Assembly: GCF_003752405.1 (NCBI RefSeq)
Contig: NZ_RKHK01000001.1
Location: 3,100,001 to 3,164,000 of the forward strand
Source of the DNA: Bogoriella caseilytica
GTDB taxonomy: Bacteria; Actinomycetota; Actinomycetes; Actinomycetales; Actinomycetaceae
DNA length: 64,000 nucleotides
Reading direction: 5' to 3'
Shown: piece by piece, positions 59,852 to 64,000 of the stretch
Layout of the letters: every line of letters begins with the position of its first letter
Numbering within the stretch: the stretch's first letter is position 1
Notes under the pieces: generated by a model
Seen by the model: the letters and a program-made list of their open reading frames with translations, nothing else
What the model was told of the DNA's origin: nothing
Database searches by the model: none
Position numbers and translations under genes: made by a program

Positions 59852-61224
59852 GTCCGTCCTCGAGTTCCGGCGTGGCCTTGACCAGGCGTGGCTGGGCCGT
59901 GCTCGTCAGCGGACTCATCCTCCTGGCGGCCGGACTCGCTCTCGGGCTGCCCGAGCTCTCACGGGCCGGACTACTCCTGACGGTGCTGCCACCCCTGGCG
60001 CTGACCCTGACCTGGCTGATGCGCCCCCAGGCGGACATCCGCCGCACCGTCTCCCAGGACACCCTCAGCCAGGGAGAGTCCGCTGAGGTCACGGTGGGGC
60101 TCACGATCACAGGCTTCTGGCCGCAACCGGCGCGCGAGGTCATCGAGGATGTCCCGGCGGCACTGGGCGAGCGGGTCCGCTTCGCCATTGCGCCGATCGA
60201 GCCCCGTGGGCGCGCCCGGGCCGGCTATACCGTCACCGGCCGGCATCGCGGCGAGTACGCCCTCGGCCCCGCGACCGTCCTGCTCAGCGACCCCCTGGGC
60301 CTGAGCCGGGGACGCGCGATACCCGAGCAGGCACGCCCGGCTGAGCCGGTGAAAACCGGCTTCACCCGCGAGCCCGTGGACCTGGGATCTCCACACGCCT
60401 GCGTGCTCGTCTTGCCCGCTGTGGTGCCGCTGGCGCAGCTACCGCGCGGCCTGTCCGGCGGCAGCGGCGTGCGGCCCATCCCGGATCAGGCTGCGGCCTT
60501 CGAGGCCGACGACGTCACCACCCGCACCTACCGTCATGGCGACGAGATCCGCCGAGTGCACTGGCCGGCCACCGCTCGTCGCGGGCAGCTCATCGTCCGC
60601 CAGGAGGAGCGCCCGACCCGCCGGCGTGCGGTCCTCGTCTTCGACGACCGCCCCGGCCGCCTGAGTCCCGAGGACCTCGAGTGGGGTCTCAGCGCCCTGG
60701 CCTCCGCCGGAATGCTGCTCGCCGGCCAGGGCCATCTGCTGCATCTCGTGACCGGCGCGCGCCTGTCCGCCGGCGAGGCCGGCCAGGCCCTCACTGCCGA
60801 TCAACTCCTCCGCCTGCTGGCACGCCTGGGCCCAGGACCACGTGCCAGCGCCGGGCTCGCCACCGCCGTCCAGCGCCTCGACGGCGACCTCGTGGTGGCG
60901 GCCCTGGGCGCCAACGAGGAGGACGGCGCCTGGCCATGGCGCGATCTGGTTGCTGCGGAGACCGGTATCCTCCTGGGCTTGCCCACCGTGCGCCGCGCCC
61001 CCTTCCCGGCATCCCGCCTGCGGCAAGCATCGGCACACGGCTGGCGCGCCGTCGCCGCCGACCACACCGACCGGGTGGAGGACGCCTGGCATGCGGCGCT
61101 GCGCAGCAAACCGGGCCGCGCGTCCACACTGGCCGGTGCGGGCGATGTGGCCGGTGCCGGCACGGTGGCCGCTGCCGGCAGCGCCGAGGTCACAGAGGTG
61201 CCGCCACCCGGGGAGACGCGATGA
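59848..61224 (+). CDS. DUF58 domain membrane protein
   Basis: 458 aa. Two N-terminal helices (AVLVSGLILLAAGLALGLPE; LLLTVLPPLALTLTWLMR), a beta domain, then the DUF58 hallmark REYRHGDEIRRVHW-like TYRHGDEIRRVHWPATARRG and a vWA-type fold (RRAVLVFDDRPG). Partner of MoxR and of the transglutaminase gene with which it is overlapped on both sides. Confidence 0.92.
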   Translation: MSPSSSSGVALTRRGWAVLVSGLILLAAGLALGLPELSRAGLLLTVLPPLALTLTWLMRPQADIRRTVSQDTLSQGESAEVTVGLTITGFWPQPAREVIEDVPAALGERVRFAIAPIEPRGRARAGYTVTGRHRGEYALGPATVLLSDPLGLSRGRAIPEQARPAEPVKTGFTREPVDLGSPHACVLVLPAVVPLAQLPRGLSGGSGVRPIPDQAAAFEADDVTTRTYRHGDEIRRVHWPATARRGQLIVRQEERPTRRRAVLVFDDRPGRLSPEDLEWGLSALASAGMLLAGQGHLLHLVTGARLSAGEAGQALTADQLLRLLARLGPGPRASAGLATAVQRLDGDLVVAALGANEEDGAWPWRDLVAAETGILLGLPTVRRAPFPASRLRQASAHGWRAVAADHTDRVEDAWHAALRSKPGRASTLAGAGDVAGAGTVAAAGSAEVTEVPPPGETR

Positions 61225-63614
61225 GCGCCCCGCCTGCCTCGCGCGCGGTGGCGCCCGGGCCCACGTCGTCACCGTCTTCCTCGCGGTCCTCGCCGAGCGC
61301 AGGCTCACCGGCTGAGGCTGCCGGGGCAACCTCGCGGCCGTCGGCGCCCAGGCGCGCCCGCGTGGTCTCCGCCGTCCTGAGCTTCCTCGCGGTGATGGCT
61401 GCGACGTGGCCGGTCACCCGGCTGATCGACGGTGGCCAATGGTGGAGCACCGGCTTGCTGGCGATGCTGGCGGTGTCGATCACCGGGATCGCCACCCGTG
61501 CGTTGCGCGTCCCCCAAGCGTTAGTGCTGCTGCTGCAGCTGATGGCCGGGTGGTGGGCGCTCATGGCGCTCGTCTCGCCCGGTTCGCTCGCCCTGTACCT
61601 ACCGCTGGCCGAATCCGGCCGCGCCGCCCATGCACTTGTGCTCCAGGGCGCCGACATCATTCGCTTCAACGCCGTCCCCGCTCCGGAAGGCCCGGGGCTG
61701 ACCTTCATCGTGGCGGCCCTGCTGGTGCTGTGCGGTTGGGCCGTGGATGCCCTCGCCGCCACGCTCCGCGCACCGATCCTGGCCGGCATCCCGCTCCTCG
61801 CCGTCCTCGTGGGTACCGGCTCGAGTGCCGGCGTGGCCATGCCGCCGCACTACTTCGTCGTCCTCGCACTGGCCTGGCTGCTCCTCCTGGTCACGCCGAC
61901 GCCACGGGGAGCGCCGGGTGCGCGTCCCTCCGCGATCGCGCAGTCCGCCGTCCTGGCGCCGGCCGCGATAGCGCTGGCGGTCCTGGCGCCGAGCCTGCCG
62001 CATGCCCATCCGCCCGCCCTGCTCAGCGGAGAGGGCTTCGGGACCGGGAGCGGCTCCACCGCCGGCTCCGTGCAGTTCACCGGCACCCTCGACCTCTCCC
62101 GGGATCTGCGTAACGACTCCGATGCGCCGGTGCTGCGCTATGAGGAGACCGGGGCGTCCGGGCCGATGCGGGTTCTGGCGGTGCACCGCTACGCAGATGG
62201 CGGGTGGAGCCGGGACCTGGGTGCGGGCAGCCAGCCCTTGCCCGAGGTGGTGGAGCGTGAGGACGTGGAGCGAGGCTCCTGGCAGATCGAGGTGCAGGAG
62301 AGCAATCTCGGGGCGCCGAACCTCGCGCTCCCCCACCCGGTGACCTCCGTGGATGCCTCAGGAGTTGCGCTCCAGCTCGATCCGCGCACGGGCACCGTGA
62401 GCGCGGGCCAGTCCGTGGAGAGTTACAGCGCGGTGGCCACCCCGCCTGAGGGCACGTTGCCCGCCGATGTGGGCACAGGCGAGCCGGTCGACGCCGAGGA
62501 GGAGCTCCGGCGCGTGGACGAGGCCACGGGCGAGACGGTGCGCGACCTCCTGCAGGAGGTGCTGGGCGAACGCTTCGACGATCCCGACCCGGCCGCGCTG
62601 AATCAGATGGAGATCGCCGAGGCGATTCAGGCACACCTGCGCAGCAACACCTACACCTACTCCTTGGAGCTCGCCCCGCCCACGGAGACCACTGATCCCG
62701 GTGAGGATCCGCTCGCCCACTTCTTGGCCACCCGCACCGGCTACTGCACCCACTTCGCCACCGCGATGGTGATGATGTCGCGGGCTGCGGATATCCCCGC
62801 GCGTCTCGCCATGGGGTTCATCCCTGGCGAGGAGGGTGAGGACGGCGTCCGCACGGTGGTGGCTTCCGACGCGCACGCGTGGCCCGAGCTTTACATCTCC
62901 GGCCTGGGCTGGACGGCCTTCGAGCCGACACCCGGGATCCGCGCCGGTGACGCGCCCAGCTTCCCTGTGGCAGGGACGCAGGACGACCCCGAGCCTGCCA
63001 CAGAGGAGGACGAGGACGTGGCGGAGCCTGAGGCTCCCGAGCTCCCGGAGGAGCCGGAAGCCCCGGAGGAGGACGAGGACACCGGTGCCCTGCCCGGAAC
63101 GGCCGATGATGCCTCGGGCACGCCGGTGTGGCTGTGGGTCTTGGCGTTGCTCGCCTCGGCGGTCATGCTTGCCGTGGTGCCGGCAGCCGGACGGCGCTTC
63201 CGGCTGGCACCGCTGCACGCCGCCTCCGATTCCGCGGAGCGGGTCGAAGCGCGCTGGGAGCAACTGGTCCGTTCACTGCACGACGTCGGGATCGCCCCGG
63301 CCCCGCAGCTCACCCCTCGGCAGGCTGGACGCCGATACGCCACCAAGCTCGGCGGCGCCGCAGAGGTCACCCACGTGATCGGCGTGCTGGTGGCGCATGT
63401 GGAGTCGGCACGCTACGGCGCGGGCGTTGAGGCGACGGCGGCACGAGAGTGCGGCCCGGCTGTGCGAACCGTGATCACCACAGCCCATGCCCGGCTCAAT
63501 TGGCGTCAGCGCATCCGGGTGGCGCTCTGGCCGCGGAGCGGGCGGACGGGGATCGCCGAGGCGGCTGATCGGATCGTGGGGCGCCGGAGCGGTCGACCTC
63601 GGGCGGCCGTGTAG
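61221..63614 (+). CDS. Transglutaminase-like membrane protein (TgpA type)
   Basis: 797 aa. About six N-terminal helices, an extracellular domain with the transglutaminase-like triad (RTGYCTHFATAM, ASDAHAWPELYI, AFEPTPGIR), an acidic Glu/Pro linker and a last helix (WLWVLALLASAVMLAVVPAA) with a cytoplasmic tail. The third catalytic position is usually Asp (DPTPG); here it reads EPTPG. Third gene of the conserved moxR-DUF58-transglutaminase operon; physiological role not settled. Confidence 0.92.
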   Translation: MSAPPASRAVAPGPTSSPSSSRSSPSAGSPAEAAGATSRPSAPRRARVVSAVLSFLAVMAATWPVTRLIDGGQWWSTGLLAMLAVSITGIATRALRVPQALVLLLQLMAGWWALMALVSPGSLALYLPLAESGRAAHALVLQGADIIRFNAVPAPEGPGLTFIVAALLVLCGWAVDALAATLRAPILAGIPLLAVLVGTGSSAGVAMPPHYFVVLALAWLLLLVTPTPRGAPGARPSAIAQSAVLAPAAIALAVLAPSLPHAHPPALLSGEGFGTGSGSTAGSVQFTGTLDLSRDLRNDSDAPVLRYEETGASGPMRVLAVHRYADGGWSRDLGAGSQPLPEVVEREDVERGSWQIEVQESNLGAPNLALPHPVTSVDASGVALQLDPRTGTVSAGQSVESYSAVATPPEGTLPADVGTGEPVDAEEELRRVDEATGETVRDLLQEVLGERFDDPDPAALNQMEIAEAIQAHLRSNTYTYSLELAPPTETTDPGEDPLAHFLATRTGYCTHFATAMVMMSRAADIPARLAMGFIPGEEGEDGVRTVVASDAHAWPELYISGLGWTAFEPTPGIRAGDAPSFPVAGTQDDPEPATEEDEDVAEPEAPELPEEPEAPEEDEDTGALPGTADDASGTPVWLWVLALLASAVMLAVVPAAGRRFRLAPLHAASDSAERVEARWEQLVRSLHDVGIAPAPQLTPRQAGRRYATKLGGAAEVTHVIGVLVAHVESARYGAGVEATAARECGPAVRTVITTAHARLNWRQRIRVALWPRSGRTGIAEAADRIVGRRSGRPRAAV

Positions 63615-63655
63615 GAGAAGGCGGTGAGCACTTACCTCTGGATCATCTGGGCGTT

Positions 63656-63719
63656 TGTGCTCACTCATCGTCGTTCCCAGGACCGTGGAGCGTGGCTATT
63701 CCGACGTCGAGTGAGCACA
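63656..63719. repeat. 64-bp palindromic dispersed element, copy 2
   Basis: Same 8-bp inverted ends TGTGCTCA/TGAGCACA, same 64-bp length and same flanks (CGTTT left, ATCGCGAG right) as the copy at 6475-6538. Internal arms show inverted similarity between copies. Located after the transglutaminase operon, before a convergent aldo/keto reductase gene. Confidence 0.85.
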
Positions 63720-63779
63720 ATCGCGAGAAGTGGCGCGAGCCAGCGGCGCCTTGCCCCGCCGCCGCCAGCTCGGCGCCCC

Positions 63780-64000
63780 CTACCAGCCGGTCACGGCGCG
63801 GTGGCGCTGGGCGACACCGGCGGTGCCGTAGGGGTAGTCGTCCGGCTCTGGCGCGCTGGCCTCGGTGAGCACCTGCCTCTCGTCCTCGGAGAGCGTCAGG
63901 TCGGCCGCGGCGAGGTTGTCCTCGAGCTGGCTGATCTTCCGCGCGCCGAGGATCACCGAGGTCACCGCCGGCCGGCCCGCCAGCCACGCGAGTGCCACCT
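63780..64000 (-). CDS. Aldo/keto reductase, C-terminal end (gene runs off the window)
   Basis: The last ~73 residues of an AKR: ALAWLAGRPAVTSVILGARK (NADPH-binding strand), ISQLEDNLAAADLTLSEDER, ending at TAG 63780-63782. The start lies beyond base 64000. Different from the AKR at 23492. Confidence 0.85.
   Translation of the reverse strand, partial: VALAWLAGRPAVTSVILGARKISQLEDNLAAADLTLSEDERQVLTEASAPEPDDYPYGTAGVAQRHRAVTGW

Overview
This is GC-rich (about 70%) DNA from an actinomycete, most likely a member of the Micrococcales (inferred from gene content: RbpA, PafB/PafC beside TatA/TatC, HelY, an Lnt/Ppm1 pair, a GarA-type FHA protein, bifunctional nuclease and MerR cluster, frequent GTG starts and 4-bp GTGA/ATGA overlaps). 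No rRNA, tRNA or CRISPR array was seen.

Layout. 0.1-4.8 kb: a FAD/Rieske oxidoreductase, a phosphotransferase, an N-terminally deleted SDR, an AEC transporter and a GH4 remnant. 4.8-10.5 kb: a two-part vitamin-type ABC transporter locus. A minus-strand operon (lipoprotein SBP, two permeases, ATPase) diverges from a plus-strand permease plus SBP pair preceded by an FMN riboswitch, i.e. RibX/RibY riboflavin uptake. 10.5-19.1 kb: a dense co-directional housekeeping run hisE-hisG-PH protein-pafB-pafC-small TM protein-tatA-tatC-diacylglycerol kinase-helY. 19.5-22.3 kb: lnt-ppm1 (lipoprotein acylation and polyprenol-phosphate-mannose), a bidirectional terminator, then rbpA. 22.6-33.1 kb: mixed accessory core genes (AKR, pentapeptide-repeat protein, methyltransferase, DinB, DUF222-HNH protein, phosphotransferase, phosphoesterase).

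33.2-46.3 kb is an acquired island. Its left part is a decaying Tn7-like unit: a TnsA-like nuclease, a TnsB-like transposase with an in-frame stop and a broken 3' end at a perfect palindrome, and a GIY-YIG gene with a stop and a frameshift. Its right part is an intact seven-gene run: a double-SLATT membrane protein, a 1298-aa TIR - PD-(D/E)xK - adenine methylase - specificity-domain fusion, a PGDYG-like protein, a one-TM protein, an AlbA_2 protein, a HEPN-like protein and a probable winged-helix protein. I infer that it is an anti-phage or conflict system, and it is the most interesting object here. 46.3-47.9 kb is a lower-GC patch of orphan genes.

48-64 kb returns to core: an Mph-like phosphotransferase, a UbiA prenyltransferase, a DMT transporter with a GT4 glycosyltransferase (followed by a GT4 remnant), the pgsA-garA-ftsR-bifunctional nuclease-MerR cluster, an LLM oxidoreductase, RNase HI, a moxR-DUF58-transglutaminase operon and the 3' end of an aldo/keto reductase gene.

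Three patterns cut across the window. Several gene 3' ends carry short tandem duplications that include the stop codon. A 64-bp palindromic element with identical 8-bp inverted ends occurs twice, 57 kb apart. Several genes have been shortened by internal or terminal deletion (SDR, GH4, GT4 and the accessory domain of HelY).
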